A stretch of DNA of 64,000 nucleotides from Pseudovibrio sp. Alg231-02 (GCF_900143565.1 NZ_FREX01000001.1:1069068-1133067); one strand, 5' to 3'; positions 1 to 9,425 are shown, counted from the stretch's first letter. Notes: generated from the sequence alone by a model not told the origin. Numbers and translations are program-made.

Positions 1-669
1 GATCGCGCCAGCCAAAACAGGCAGAGAGATCAACAGCAGGAAGACTGTTACCAGCACGGACCAAACGAACAGCGGCATCTTGTGCATGGTCATGCCAGGC
101 GCGCGCATGTTGAAGATGGTGGTGATGAAGTTGATGGCACCCAGAATGGAAGATGCACCAGCAACGTGCAGTGCCAGAATTGCAAAGTCCATTGCAGGAC
201 CAGGCTGACCGGAGGTGGACAGCGGAGGATAGATCGTCCAGCCACCGCCGACACCGTTTGCACCTGGTGGACCTGGCACGAAGAGTGACAGGAGCAGCAG
301 GATAAATGCTGGTGGCAGAAGCCAGAAGGAGATGTTGTTCATGCGTGGGAACGCCATGTCAGGCGCACCGATCATGATCGGAACGAAATAGTTCGCGAAG
401 CCACCGATAAGCGCTGGCATAACCATGAAGAAGATCATGATCAGCGCGTGCGCTGTGGTGAACACGTTGAACAAGTGTGGATCGGAGAAGTACTGCATCC
501 CCGGCTCCTGAAGTTCCATACGCATTGCGATGGACAGAAGACCGCCGATGATACCAGCCATGATCGCGAAGATCAGGTAAAGGATACCGATATCCTTGTG
601 GTTGGTGGAGTAGACCCACCGCACCCATCCAGTTGGATGGTCATGTGCATGCGTTTCAGACGCAGACAT
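1..669 (-). CDS. ctaD: Cytochrome c oxidase subunit I (N-terminal part, cut by window edge)
   Basis: Subunit I of an aa3-type cytochrome c oxidase, the inner-membrane subunit that carries heme a and the heme a3/CuB oxygen-reduction site. The visible 223 residues begin [18 protein letters not shown] and run through the STNHKDIG signature, membrane segments, and the [20 protein letters not shown] segment that supplies a low-spin heme histidine. The reading frame is open to the window edge, so the CuB and farnesyl-tyrosine region lies outside. It lies 82 bp downstream of coxB on the same strand, the usual coxBA order, so the two are probably co-transcribed. The ATG at 669 matches the family N-terminus. 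Confidence 0.96.
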   Translation of the reverse strand, partial: MSASETHAHDHPTGWVRWVYSTNHKDIGILYLIFAIMAGIIGGLLSIAMRMELQEPGMQYFSDPHLFNVFTTAHALIMIFFMVMPALIGGFANYFVPIMIGAPDMAFPRMNNISFWLLPPAFILLLLSLFVPGPPGANGVGGGWTIYPPLSTSGQPGPAMDFAILALHVAGASSILGAINFITTIFNMRAPGMTMHKMPLFVWSVLVTVFLLLISLPVLAGAI

Positions 670-751
670 AGTTGTGCTCCCTCGTAAAGTTCTTGCTCGT
701 ATGCGCAGCAGCCCTTGACGCGCGCATACTCGGCTCAATCAGTGGCCCCGA

Positions 752-1675
752 TTAACGGGACGCAACCTTCACGTCGGTGGCTGCGGTGGCAGCAACCTTC
801 TTCTCATCAGCAATCAGCTTTGCGAGAAGTGTGTTTGCTTCGTCGACGTCGGACTTCGCAGCTTCGGCCCAAGCCTGATACTGCTCTTTGGTCACGACTT
901 GCACGGCGATTGGCATGAACGCGTGGTCTTTACCGCAAAGCTCTGAACACTGGCCGTAGAACATGCCGGTGTTATCAGCACGGAACCAGGTTTCGTTGAG
1001 ACGGTATGGAACAGCGTCGATCTTGATGCCGAATGCAGGAACAGCAAATGAGTGGATCACGTCTGCTGCGGTTACCTGAACACGCACTGTGGTGTCGACT
1101 GGAACAACAATGTTGTAGTCCGTCGCAAGAAGGCGAGGAAGCTCAGCGTTTGTCAGGCCTTTTTCAGCCATGATGTCTGCACGCTCATCGTCCTGAATCA
1201 TCAAGGCGTCGAATGAGACATCTTCCATGCCTTCATCCGCGTACTCATAACCCCAATACCACTGGTAACCAGTTGCCTTGATGGTCATTTCGTATTCAGG
1301 GATATCAAGCTGTTTGAAGAGCAAACGGAAAGACGGAACTGAGATCATCACCAAAATGAGGATTGGGACAACCGTCCAAACAACCTCGATCATAGTGTTG
1401 TGTGAAGTGCGAGATGGCGTTGGGTTCGCCTTCTTGCGGAATCTGATGATCACAACAAGCAGCAGGAGTGCTACGAAAACCGTCACGCCGGCCATAATGA
1501 TCAGGGTAAAATCGTTAAACCAGCGAATGTCTTCCATCACTGTCGTCGCCGCAGGCTGCATGCCCATCTGCCACGGCGTTGGCTGTGCTGCATTGGCTGC
1601 ACCTGCCATAAAACCCGTCAATCCGATTGCCATAGTTGCGGCAATGGTCGCCAGGTGATGCTTCAAGAGCTTCAT
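752..1675 (-). CDS. coxB: Cytochrome c oxidase subunit II
   Basis: Membrane-anchored subunit that accepts electrons from cytochrome c through the binuclear CuA centre and passes them to subunit I. It has a signal peptide (about residues 1-30, ending GAANA), two transmembrane helices (about 58-78 and 97-117) and a periplasmic cupredoxin domain. The CuA ligands are visible: His near 208 in VIHSFAVP and the cluster CSELCGKDHAFM near 243-254 (two Cys, His, Met). The aromatic patch GYQWYWGYEY for electron entry is intact. About 307 residues, a normal length. A GTG three bases upstream (1678) is a real alternative start: AGGAG lies 8 nt before it and 11 nt before the ATG chosen here. Confidence 0.97.
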   Translation of the reverse strand: MKLLKHHLATIAATMAIGLTGFMAGAANAAQPTPWQMGMQPAATTVMEDIRWFNDFTLIIMAGVTVFVALLLLVVIIRFRKKANPTPSRTSHNTMIEVVWTVVPILILVMISVPSFRLLFKQLDIPEYEMTIKATGYQWYWGYEYADEGMEDVSFDALMIQDDERADIMAEKGLTNAELPRLLATDYNIVVPVDTTVRVQVTAADVIHSFAVPAFGIKIDAVPYRLNETWFRADNTGMFYGQCSELCGKDHAFMPIAVQVVTKEQYQAWAEAAKSDVDEANTLLAKLIADEKKVAATAATDVKVASR

Positions 1676-2224
1676 CACGTCTTGCGCTCCCTGTCCCTCT
1701 TAAATGCCGCCGAAACGGCAATCCTCTTCTTGTCCACACATGTGGGGTGCCCACTTTGGCCCGTCCGACCAGTCCTCACACCTGCGTGAATATCTGCGAC
1801 ATAATAACCCAATAAGGGTTTCTACGCGATTCCCCTAAGGTTATAGCGACTATAAGTCGCAGTATCATTTGACTTGAATCAATGAGTTGGACAAAAAACA
1901 TAAGAAATCCGCAGATGCAATTGGATTTTGAACGATCTCCGCTGTTTTCACCTAGTTACTTTTCCCTATATCGAAAATCGATCATTTCTATCCATGCGTC
2001 CAATTTCACTCACTAAATCGTCACTTTATCGGCAAAAAGGAACGTTACCTCGGCGTGAACAATGTGAGTCGGATCCCTCCTTCCTCGTCAGTTAAGTGGA
2101 CAGCCAAGAATGCCAGTTTGCGCTTTGACGTCAGGAGCGGTATTCCAATATTTTAGGGAAACACCCCACGCTGGCTGGCTGGGGAGACAGACACTGCACA
2201 GCCGGTGAACTGGAGGAAGGTTTT
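1676..2224. other. Divergent intergenic region between coxB and ialB-like gene
   Basis: About 550 bp with no credible gene. It must hold the promoters of the leftward cox genes and the rightward IalB gene. Apart from the TTGA-N6-TCAA site annotated separately, there are short inverted repeats near 1806-1820 (AACCC/GGGTT) and 1845-1860 (GCGACT/AGTCGC). AT content is raised between 1860 and 2040. Confidence 0.6.
1869..1882. promoter_or_regulatory. FNR/FixK-type binding site candidate
   Basis: TTGACTTGAATCAA fits the alphaproteobacterial Fnr/FixK core TTGA-N6-TCAA exactly and differs from the E. coli FNR consensus at one base. It lies about 190 bp upstream of the coxB start and about 340 bp upstream of the IalB gene. 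Oxygen-responsive control of terminal oxidases by this regulator family is well established; use of this particular site is inference. Confidence 0.4.
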
Positions 2225-2752
2225 TTGAAGCAGTTTTTACGCACGCTGACTCTAACAGTTGCGATGACAGTGGCGGGTGCCGCCGGATTTTCCGGAGCTG
2301 GTCATGCTCAACAAGCGCTTGGCGAACTCAAAGGCGAGTTTGGTGATTGGCAGCAGCGTTGCGCCAAATCCCCAGGTTCTAACGTCGAGCAGTGTGCTCT
2401 TATTCAAAGTGTGACAGATTCTGCACGTGATACTGTAGGCCTGACAGCGATTATTCTTAAGACGGCTGACCAGCAAGCGACCGTTTTGCGCATTCTCGCT
2501 CCACTTGGCGTTTTGCTACCGATGCAACTTGGTCTGAATGTAGATGGTAAAGATGTTGGCCGGATGCCATTCATCCGCTGTCTGCCTGCCCCAAGCGGTT
2601 GCGTTTCTGAAGCGATGCTGGAAAAGGATCTGATCGACAAGCTCACAACAGGTCAGACTGCAACTTTCATCATCTTTGAGACACCAGAGGAGGGTATCGG
2701 CATTCCGATCTCACTGGTTGGTCTGAAAGAAGCAATCGCGGCTCTGCCTTAA
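2225..2752 (+). CDS. Invasion-associated locus B (IalB) family exported protein
   Basis: A 175-residue exported protein of the IalB family, common in alphaproteobacteria and first linked to erythrocyte invasion in Bartonella; in free-living species the role is unknown. There is a clear signal peptide (residues 1-29, ending GAGHA-QQA), then the family pattern GDWQQRC...CALIQ near 39-60 and IRCLPAPSGC near 117-126, so four cysteines are available for periplasmic disulfides. The start is TTG at 2225, chosen because GGAGGAAGG lies a few bases upstream; no ATG fits the signal peptide. It is followed by a good terminator and therefore looks monocistronic. Proximity to cox and tldD is a recurring alphaproteobacterial arrangement. 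Confidence 0.85.
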   Translation: MKQFLRTLTLTVAMTVAGAAGFSGAGHAQQALGELKGEFGDWQQRCAKSPGSNVEQCALIQSVTDSARDTVGLTAIILKTADQQATVLRILAPLGVLLPMQLGLNVDGKDVGRMPFIRCLPAPSGCVSEAMLEKDLIDKLTTGQTATFIIFETPEEGIGIPISLVGLKEAIAALP

Positions 2753-2782
2753 GTGTAAGTGCTTGCCCTCAAATGTAATCTG

Positions 2783-2821
2783 AAAGCCGAGATGATGAAA
2801 ATCGCCTCGGCTTTTGTCTTT
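2783..2821 (+). terminator. Rho-independent terminator after the IalB gene
   Basis: A 9-bp stem AAAGCCGAG/CTCGGCTTT with a 14-nt loop is followed by TTGTCTTTT. It lies between the convergent IalB and DinB genes; the T-rich tail is on the plus strand, so it mainly serves IalB. Confidence 0.8.
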
Positions 2822-2856
2822 TCAGGCGTGAGGAAAGATCCTGCCTAACTAGCTGA

Positions 2857-3432
2857 TCACCCACGATCTGGCCAGATGTCAGTCTCACAGAACCCGAGTG
2901 CGCCGAAGTCATCCTTACGGGCCTGCTGCTCCATCTCATTGCTAAGAAAGAATTCATCGAGCTGAGGTGGTGCGACTGAAGTTCCGCTCAACATGGCGTG
3001 CACTTGCCCGCGATGGTGCATCTGATGTTGAAAGAGATGCAAAAGAAGCCTGTCTGCTCGTTCACTCAAAGGCTTGTCATCTCTCAGCACATGTATTTTG
3101 GAGAGGTCAGCGAGATCCATTGAGCCTATGTGTGCAATTAACTTCTGATCTGAGTTTCTTTGAGCCTCGAAAAGAGGTGGTAGTTGCTCAAAAGGGTACT
3201 CAGGATCAAATGCATTAATCCCGAGCGGCGCTCCTTCCAGAGCGCTGACATAGAACCAATCCACCGTGAGAATATGATTCAGTGTCATCAGGATTGAAGG
3301 GAAAAAACTTGTCCGTTTTGCAGCTAGCTCGTCTTCAGAGAGTTTCTTGCAACTGGAAAGTAGCCGATAATTCGCCCAAGCGTTGTTTTTGGCCTGCGCT
3401 TGAAAATATTGAAGCACTGTTATTTCCGTCAC
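2857..3432 (-). CDS. DinB family protein
   Basis: A 191-residue protein with the DinB/YfiT four-helix-bundle pattern. The three metal-ligand histidines are placed as in the family: one in TLNHILTVDW (about 50-59) and two in HHRGQVHAML (about 137-146). The N-terminus VLQYFQAQAKNNAWANYRLL is the usual first helix. DinB proteins are metal-binding; some are thiol-dependent transferases or stress proteins, but the substrate cannot be told here. It is transcribed alone, convergent with the IalB gene. Confidence 0.85.
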   Translation of the reverse strand: MTEITVLQYFQAQAKNNAWANYRLLSSCKKLSEDELAAKRTSFFPSILMTLNHILTVDWFYVSALEGAPLGINAFDPEYPFEQLPPLFEAQRNSDQKLIAHIGSMDLADLSKIHVLRDDKPLSERADRLLLHLFQHQMHHRGQVHAMLSGTSVAPPQLDEFFLSNEMEQQARKDDFGALGFCETDIWPDRG

Positions 3433-3619
3433 TTAAAAATTTGAGATCAGTCTCTGCAGTTTTCAAAGAGACCTCTTAGTTTTCCTAAAATGAGGCACGC
3501 AAAGCAAAGGGTTTTTGCACCTTAAATCCGGTGTGCTGTTTTCTATGGGAGCACATTCTGTTTGATTGCGGCAGCGTCAGCCTCCTGATGCAAACAGACC
3601 GGACCTTTGCAGGTGATCC

Positions 3620-4237
3620 GTGCCCATAGCAATGCATGTCTATATTGCGTTTGTTGTCACCACATTGATTATCATGTCGGTGCCTGACGCCAGTAAAATG
3701 TTGATCCTTTCCAGATCCGCATCCGGAGGAACTTTTGCTGGTCTCTTTACTCTCATTGGCGTCAAAGCAGCAGAAGCCATTCAGGTGGTGCTGGTTTCCT
3801 TTGGGCTTTCCTGGCTCATTGTCAGTTATCCCTATGTCTTTGAGACTGTGACCGTTTTGGGGGCGGCTTATCTGATTTATCTCGGGCTTCGAAGATGGAG
3901 AGCTGCAAGCCGCAGGATTGCTGAACCCACCAGCCAGGGCTCTGATTTTCTGACAGGTTTCATGATCAGCATTGCCAATCCCAAAACTCTCATTTTTCTC
4001 GCAGCTCTTTTCCCTCATTTTCTCAATCACGCGCATCCGGTAGATGCCCAGTTTGTTGTTCTGGGTACAACTTTTCTTCTGATTGCGACCTGCCTGGATC
4101 TACCGCTTGTGGTGGGCGGCGGACTGGTTGAGCGGTTGTTTCGATCTCCACGTGTTGAAGGTGTGCTGAAGCGGTTCAACAGTGGTGTTTTGCTCACTGC
4201 CGGAGTTTTCCTTATGGGACTGTTGGTTTTCAGATGA
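3620..4237 (+). CDS. LysE/RhtB family exporter, divergent copy
   Basis: A 205-residue membrane protein of the LysE/RhtB amino-acid exporter family, with about six hydrophobic segments and the family phrases AAYLIYLG (about 80-87) and GFMISIANPKTLIFLAALFP (about 114-133). The start is GTG at 3620; an ATG at 3632 is possible. The first-helix motif that is normally PGPN reads PDAS here (about residues 22-25), unlike its neighbour. Its stop overlaps the next gene's ATG by 4 bp (ATGA), so the two are translationally coupled and may act together. Substrate unknown; amino acids or homoserine lactones are family precedents. Confidence 0.85.
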   Translation: MPIAMHVYIAFVVTTLIIMSVPDASKMLILSRSASGGTFAGLFTLIGVKAAEAIQVVLVSFGLSWLIVSYPYVFETVTVLGAAYLIYLGLRRWRAASRRIAEPTSQGSDFLTGFMISIANPKTLIFLAALFPHFLNHAHPVDAQFVVLGTTFLLIATCLDLPLVVGGGLVERLFRSPRVEGVLKRFNSGVLLTAGVFLMGLLVFR

Positions 4238-4839
4238 TGAATATCAGCCTTTACCTCGGATTTATTGTAGCGACATTCATCTTACTGGCTATCCCTGGGC
4301 CTAACGTGATGATGATACTGGCTAAATCCACTCGTGAAGGCACTTCAGCGGGCCTGATTGTTATGGCCGGCATGACGATCGCACAAGCTGTCCAGATCAT
4401 TGCTGTTGTGCTTGGCCTTTCCTGGGTGGTGCGCACCTACCCTGATGCCTTTGAGGTTATTCAGCTTGGAGGAGCGGCCTATTTAATCTACCTGGGCATC
4501 TCCAGTTGGTTGTGTGCGGGGCGGCATGACAGAGTAGTGAGCGGAAGCCATAAGCATTTGAAAGTTGGTTTCTTTGTTGGCCTTTCAAACCCAAAATCAC
4601 TGCTATTCATGGCGGCATTTTTCCCGCAGTTTATTGACAAGGCTTATCCAGCGGATCCGCAGCTTACGGTGATGGGTGTGACTTATCTTGTGATGGCGAT
4701 TTTAATTGACGGACTGATCGCCGTTCTTGGCGGGTATTCCCGCAACTGGCTGTCTGCTCCTTCCGCAAGATTCAGGCTTGATAGAGTTTCTGGCGCCGTT
4801 CTGGTGTGTGCCGGATTGGTGCTCGCTTTCCTGCATTGA
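4234..4839 (+). CDS. LysE/RhtB family amino-acid exporter
   Basis: A 201-residue, six-segment membrane exporter with the canonical first-helix motif IPGPNVMMILAKSTREG (about 20-36), then AAYLIYLGISSW and VGLSNPKSLLFMAAFFPQFI (about 113-133). LysE/RhtB proteins export amino acids and related small molecules, driven by the proton gradient. It starts inside the stop of the preceding paralogue (4-bp overlap), which suggests a local duplication kept as a pair. The two share architecture but have clearly diverged in sequence. Substrate not predictable from sequence. Confidence 0.9.
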   Translation: MMNISLYLGFIVATFILLAIPGPNVMMILAKSTREGTSAGLIVMAGMTIAQAVQIIAVVLGLSWVVRTYPDAFEVIQLGGAAYLIYLGISSWLCAGRHDRVVSGSHKHLKVGFFVGLSNPKSLLFMAAFFPQFIDKAYPADPQLTVMGVTYLVMAILIDGLIAVLGGYSRNWLSAPSARFRLDRVSGAVLVCAGLVLAFLH

Positions 4840-4954
4840 CCCTCAAATACTTGGGAGCGATGGCCTTCCCGCCTCCTTTATTGAATAGTAAGCCTTGAAA
4901 GTGCACGGATTGTTCGCCACAACAGAGCAAATCCATTATTTCGGAGTTTTACCC

Positions 4955-6379
4955 ATGAGCGATAAACCTATTGATCTTCTCCAGACCTCAGGACTGGACG
5001 AGGAGACAGCGCGCCAGATTACTGCGGCAGCGCTGAAAGGCGCTGATGATGGGGAACTTTATCTGGAATACAGCCAGAACGAAGGGCTTGTGTTCGACAA
5101 TGGACGCCTGAAGTCCTCCACGTTCAGCACCGGTCAGGGATTTGGCCTACGCGCTGTTGTGGGTGAAGCTTCTGGTTATGCCCATTCTGACGACATTTCC
5201 GAGGCTGCTTTGAAACGCGCAGCTGATGCGGTTGCTTCAGTCCAGAGCGGTCATTCCGGTACTTATGCAGCACCGCCAGCTCGTACCAATCAAAAGCTCT
5301 ACACGGATGAAAACCCGATTGGCAGCCCAAGTTTTGCTGAAAAAGTACAGCTGCTGCAGGAAATTGACGCGTATGCCCGTGCGAAAGACCCGCGCGTACA
5401 GCAGGTAACTGTTTCGCTGGCAGGCAGCTGGAAGACAGTGGACATCCTGCGAGCTGATGGTCACCGTATTCGTGATGTACGCCCGCTTGTGCGCCTTAAC
5501 GTTTCGATTGTGGCTGGTGACGGCGACAAGCAGGAGACTGGCTCTTTTGGCTCTGGTGGCCGCGAAGGATTTGGTGAGTTTGTTGCTGAAACAAGCTGGC
5601 AGCATGCTGTTGAAGAAGCTCTGCGTCAGGCGCTGGTCAATCTGGAGGCAATCCCAGCCCCTGCTGGCACGTTTGATGTAGTGCTTGGCAACGGCTGGCC
5701 GGGCATTTTGCTGCACGAAGCAGTTGGGCATGGCCTTGAAGGTGACTTCAACCGCAAGAAAACATCGGCGTTTGCAGGCTTGATGGGACAGCAGGTTGCC
5801 GCAAAAGGTGTGACCATTGTTGATGACGGTACAATCTCCAAGCGTCGCGGCTCTCTTTCAGTTGATGATGAAGGCACGCCGACTGGTCGAACCACGCTTA
5901 TCGAAGATGGTGTCCTTGTTGGGTACATGCAGGATCGTCAGAACGCTCGCCTGATGGGTGTTGAGCCAACTGGTAATGGCCGCCGAGAATCCTTCTCACA
6001 CCAGCCTCTGCCACGCATGACCAACACCATCATGGAGAATGGTGATCAGGATCCAAAAGAGATCATCGAAAGCCTGGAAGACGGCATTTATGCTGTTTCC
6101 TTTGGTGGTGGTCAGGTTGATATCACCTCTGGCAAGTTCGTGTTCTCCTGTACTGAAGCCTATCGTGTCCAGAACGGAAAGATTGGCGCTCCAGTGAAAG
6201 GCGCGATGTTGATCGGGAACGGTCCAGATGCGCTCAAACGGGTGTCCATGATTGGCAACGACATGAAGCTGGATCCAGGTATAGGAACTTGCGGCAAAGC
6301 CGGTCAAGGCGTACCAGTGGGTGTTGGACAGCCAACCATGCGTATCAACGAGATGACGATTGGTGGCACTGCGACCTGA
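4955..6379 (+). CDS. tldD: Metalloprotease TldD
   Basis: Catalytic subunit of the TldD/TldE heterodimeric cytoplasmic peptidase, which degrades or matures peptides (microcin B17, CcdA and some modified peptides in E. coli). The zinc motif is HEAVGHGLEGD (His254, Glu255, His259 from the chosen start). The N-terminal half and the end GVGQPTMRINEMTIGG are typical, and 474 residues is the normal length. The start is ATG 4955, with CGGAG about 8 nt upstream; the longer frame from 4895 adds residues not typical of the family. Its partner TldE/PmbA is encoded at 17622-18965 on the other strand. Confidence 0.95.
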   Translation: MSDKPIDLLQTSGLDEETARQITAAALKGADDGELYLEYSQNEGLVFDNGRLKSSTFSTGQGFGLRAVVGEASGYAHSDDISEAALKRAADAVASVQSGHSGTYAAPPARTNQKLYTDENPIGSPSFAEKVQLLQEIDAYARAKDPRVQQVTVSLAGSWKTVDILRADGHRIRDVRPLVRLNVSIVAGDGDKQETGSFGSGGREGFGEFVAETSWQHAVEEALRQALVNLEAIPAPAGTFDVVLGNGWPGILLHEAVGHGLEGDFNRKKTSAFAGLMGQQVAAKGVTIVDDGTISKRRGSLSVDDEGTPTGRTTLIEDGVLVGYMQDRQNARLMGVEPTGNGRRESFSHQPLPRMTNTIMENGDQDPKEIIESLEDGIYAVSFGGGQVDITSGKFVFSCTEAYRVQNGKIGAPVKGAMLIGNGPDALKRVSMIGNDMKLDPGIGTCGKAGQGVPVGVGQPTMRINEMTIGGTAT

Positions 6380-6406
6380 TTGGTTCAGACACGTCTATGA
6401 GTTTGG

Positions 6407-6430
6407 AAGGGGCAGAGATGCCCCTTTTTC
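6407..6430 (+). terminator. Rho-independent terminator after tldD
   Basis: Stem GGGGCA/TGCCCC with the tetraloop GAGA is followed by TTTTTC; two flanking A residues can extend pairing into the T run. It lies between convergent tldD and the transglutaminase-like gene. Confidence 0.85.
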
Positions 6431-6445
6431 ATTGCGATAACGCTT

Positions 6446-7195
6446 CTAATCCCGCAAAGGAATTGCAGGCACTTTACCTGCGCGAATGCGATTGGTTCTC
6501 CAGTTCATCACGTGACGGATCCCGTTCTCATATAACACCCTCATCATTGGCGAGAACGCCTGCATGTGTTCGGTGTAGAAATCATCCGGGCTATTATAGG
6601 TTCCGAAGTCATTGTTAATGCCGGTTTTCTGGATGTAGGTGTCCTGCCCCCGCCAATTGACCTGAGGTGCGCTGAGGCAGTTGGTGCCAACGCCGTAGCC
6701 ACAAAGGGATTGTCTGCTTGGGGCAAACTTCTGCTGAAGAGCAGAGAGAAACGCATCGTCCAGAATAAAGCCCTCCAGATTAATCCAGCGGTCCTCAAGA
6801 TAGATCTCAACCCAGGAATGCAAGATGTTGTCTGGGGCGATCTGGTAGACCAGTTCGGGCACTACTCCGCGCTGTAGTTCTTTATGGATTGTGAAGCCGT
6901 GCAGACGACAGGGAATCCCAACGGCTCTCATCAATGCCATGAGAAGTGTGCCTTTGGTATTGCATTGCCCTATACCATCAGCCAGCACCTGACTTGCCGG
7001 AATATTGTCTGCTTTATTGTAACCAAACAGGATTTCATTGCGGACGAAATCATAGACTGCTCCAGCACGATCAAAGAGAGGTAGATCCTTCCATTTGCGC
7101 TGCTCAACGAGCTGCCGGATTGTTGGCGCACTAAAGTTGAGTAGTGGGGTTTCCTTGAGCAGGATGTTTAAGTGAGTGTTTGGTTTGTCTAGCAT
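6446..7195 (-). CDS. Transglutaminase-like (papain-fold) domain protein
   Basis: A 249-residue protein with a bacterial transglutaminase-like core. The likely triad is Cys78 in IGQCNTKGTLLMALMRAVGIP, His126 in LHSWVEIYL and an acidic residue near 141 in WINLEGFILDD. No signal peptide or membrane segment is visible, so it is probably cytoplasmic. Bacterial members are mostly peptidases or amide-processing enzymes with unassigned substrates. It is a single gene on the minus strand, convergent with tldD and divergent from the antiporter genes. Confidence 0.8.
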   Translation of the reverse strand: MLDKPNTHLNILLKETPLLNFSAPTIRQLVEQRKWKDLPLFDRAGAVYDFVRNEILFGYNKADNIPASQVLADGIGQCNTKGTLLMALMRAVGIPCRLHGFTIHKELQRGVVPELVYQIAPDNILHSWVEIYLEDRWINLEGFILDDAFLSALQQKFAPSRQSLCGYGVGTNCLSAPQVNWRGQDTYIQKTGINNDFGTYNSPDDFYTEHMQAFSPMMRVLYENGIRHVMNWRTNRIRAGKVPAIPLRD

Positions 7196-7412
7196 TTTGC
7201 GCCTCCAATCGAGAATAAGGCGACTGTAAAGGCTCTAGTCACTGTAGGTTCAAGCCTTAATTTGCATCTATTTAATCTACAACCAGAGAGCTCAAACTGG
7301 CACTTCGTTAAGGGTGCTGAAGATTTACCTCAGCTTGTCTGTATTGCATTCAAACCGAATTTACGCTGGGTCTGTAGCTTCTTTCAAAAATAATAATGAG
7401 CCGCACCCTTTC

Positions 7413-9317
7413 ATGATCACACTCCACCAACTGGATTTTGTGACAGACATCATGCTGTTTCTAAGCATGGCGATTCTGGTGGTGCCGTTTGCCAAATTGA
7501 TCCGGGTTGGAACCATCGTCGGCTATTTGATAGCGGGCGTTATTTTAGGGCCGTGGGGCATTGGGCAGTATCTTGGCAGTCCCTTTAGCGCTCCTGATGA
7601 GCTGCGGCCCATTGGTGAGCTTGGCGTGGTCATGCTGCTGTTTCTGATCGGGCTTGAGCTGAATCCGGGCCGTCTTTGGTCTTTGCGTAAGGAGATTTTT
7701 GGCTCAGGGTCAGCTCAAGTAGGATTTTCCGCGCTTCTTATTGGGCTTGCTATCTATTTTGCAGGACTGACCTGGCAAAAATCTCTCATTATTGGCCTTT
7801 CGCTCGCGCTTTCATCAACGGCTCTTTCCTTGCGTATTTTGCAAGATCGCGGTGATCGCACAACGCCGATGGGGCAAACATCTATCGCAATCTTGCTGTT
7901 TCAGGACATGATGATTGTTCCCATTCTCGCGCTGATGGCGATTGTGGCGCCTGTTCCTATCGATACGGGCCAACGGCCAGGTTGGGAGACGGCGCTGATT
8001 ATGGCTTCGACCGTGCTTCTATTGGTTGCTGTTGGCCGCTATCTGCTCACCCCGTTGTTTCGGCTGTTTGCCCGTATTGGTGCTCGCGAGATGATGACAG
8101 CCTCTGCATTGCTCACAGTGCTTGGCGCAGCAACGCTGATGAAAGCGGTGGGTCTTTCGAGTGCATTGGGCGCGTTTATTGCGGGTGTGATGCTGGCAGA
8201 AAGTTCTTTCCGGCATGAGCTTGAGGCTGATCTGGAGCCTTTTCGCGGCTTGTTGCTCGGGTTCTTCTTCATCACGGTCGGCATGTCTATTGACCTCAAC
8301 TTTGTCTATCAGAACTGGGTGATAGTGCTTGCCTGCAGTTTTGGTTTGATGGTCGTGAAGTGTCTGAGCATTTTTTCTGTCACCCGCCTGTCTGGCCACA
8401 CACCAGAAAACAGTTTGCAGATTGGTGGTTTGCTGGCTCAGGCTGGAGAGTTTGGGTTTGTCATCTTCTCAGCATCCGTCGCCGTTGATTTGCTGAACCC
8501 GCATCAGAGCAGCCTGCTCTCCGCAATCATCTCTTTCACCATGGCGTTTACTCTGCTGAGCGTTTGGCTCTCGCAATGGTTTGGCGTGAAGCTGAGGCCT
8601 GAGCCCGTGAAACCGGATATACCCAATACAGAGGGAGGCCGCACCAATGTGCTGGTGATAGGATTTGGGCGTTTTGGACAACTGGCTTCCCAGATGTTGA
8701 TTGCGCAGGGCTCAACCGTGACTGTTCTGGATACAGACGCACAGCATATCCGGGAAGCCTCTCGGTTTGGCTACCGGATTTACTACGGAGATGGGCGACG
8801 ACTGAATGTTTTGCGGGCAGCAGGGGCGGAAAATGCCAGTGTGATTGCGGTTTGTACCGAACGGGCCGAAACAACGAGCCAGATTGTGCGCATGACGAAA
8901 ACACAGTTCCCACTCGCCAAAATCTTCGCCCGCGCGCATGATCGTCGTCACGCTATTCAACTTGTGACAGCGGGCGCAGACTATCAGCTGCGTGAGACCC
9001 TGGAGTCGGCATTACAGTTCGGGCGGGAAATACTGGAGGAGTTGGGTGAGGATGAAGACCGCACCTATGAAATTCTTGCAGATGTGCGGCGCAGAGATGC
9101 TGAGCTTTTGGCGTTGCAGCAGGTGGGTGGCCTGTATGCGGGTTACAAGCAATTCAAGCTGCCCGATGTGCCAGTAAAACCTTTGATGAAACCGAAATCA
9201 GAATCAACTGCCCTGAACGAACCTGCACGCCGCCTTGCGGAGGCCGAAAAGAAGGCAGAGAAAGAACAATCAGAGAATTCTGAAAAAACTTCACCACACA
9301 AGCCATCTTCAGACTAG
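7413..9317 (+). CDS. CPA2 monovalent cation:proton antiporter with TrkA-N domain (KefB-like), copy 1
   Basis: About 634 residues. The N-terminal 380 or so form a Na+/H+-exchanger-type membrane domain of about 12 segments, including GYLIAGVILGPWGIG, LGVVMLLFLIGLELNPGRLW and FLITVGM-type family phrases. A cytoplasmic RCK/TrkA-N domain begins near residue 411 (NVLVIGFGRFGQ, a Rossmann GxGxxG-like turn). The charged C-terminal tail is rich in Lys and Glu. KefB/KefC relatives mediate K+ efflux coupled to H+; nucleotide binding to the RCK domain gates them. The start at ATG 7413 gives the family N-terminus; the frame extends upstream to 7314 but without a Shine-Dalgarno match. It is followed 108 bp later by a paralogue. 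Confidence 0.9.
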   Translation: MITLHQLDFVTDIMLFLSMAILVVPFAKLIRVGTIVGYLIAGVILGPWGIGQYLGSPFSAPDELRPIGELGVVMLLFLIGLELNPGRLWSLRKEIFGSGSAQVGFSALLIGLAIYFAGLTWQKSLIIGLSLALSSTALSLRILQDRGDRTTPMGQTSIAILLFQDMMIVPILALMAIVAPVPIDTGQRPGWETALIMASTVLLLVAVGRYLLTPLFRLFARIGAREMMTASALLTVLGAATLMKAVGLSSALGAFIAGVMLAESSFRHELEADLEPFRGLLLGFFFITVGMSIDLNFVYQNWVIVLACSFGLMVVKCLSIFSVTRLSGHTPENSLQIGGLLAQAGEFGFVIFSASVAVDLLNPHQSSLLSAIISFTMAFTLLSVWLSQWFGVKLRPEPVKPDIPNTEGGRTNVLVIGFGRFGQLASQMLIAQGSTVTVLDTDAQHIREASRFGYRIYYGDGRRLNVLRAAGAENASVIAVCTERAETTSQIVRMTKTQFPLAKIFARAHDRRHAIQLVTAGADYQLRETLESALQFGREILEELGEDEDRTYEILADVRRRDAELLALQQVGGLYAGYKQFKLPDVPVKPLMKPKSESTALNEPARRLAEAEKKAEKEQSENSEKTSPHKPSSD

Positions 9318-9425
9318 CTTTATACGGAAAACTACATTTTCTCTTAGATAGAATTAAGGTATTCCCCTCAAAATCGACTGAAATCAGAAATGTCTGTTTT
9401 AATAGTTTGAATTCCGCTTTTTAGG

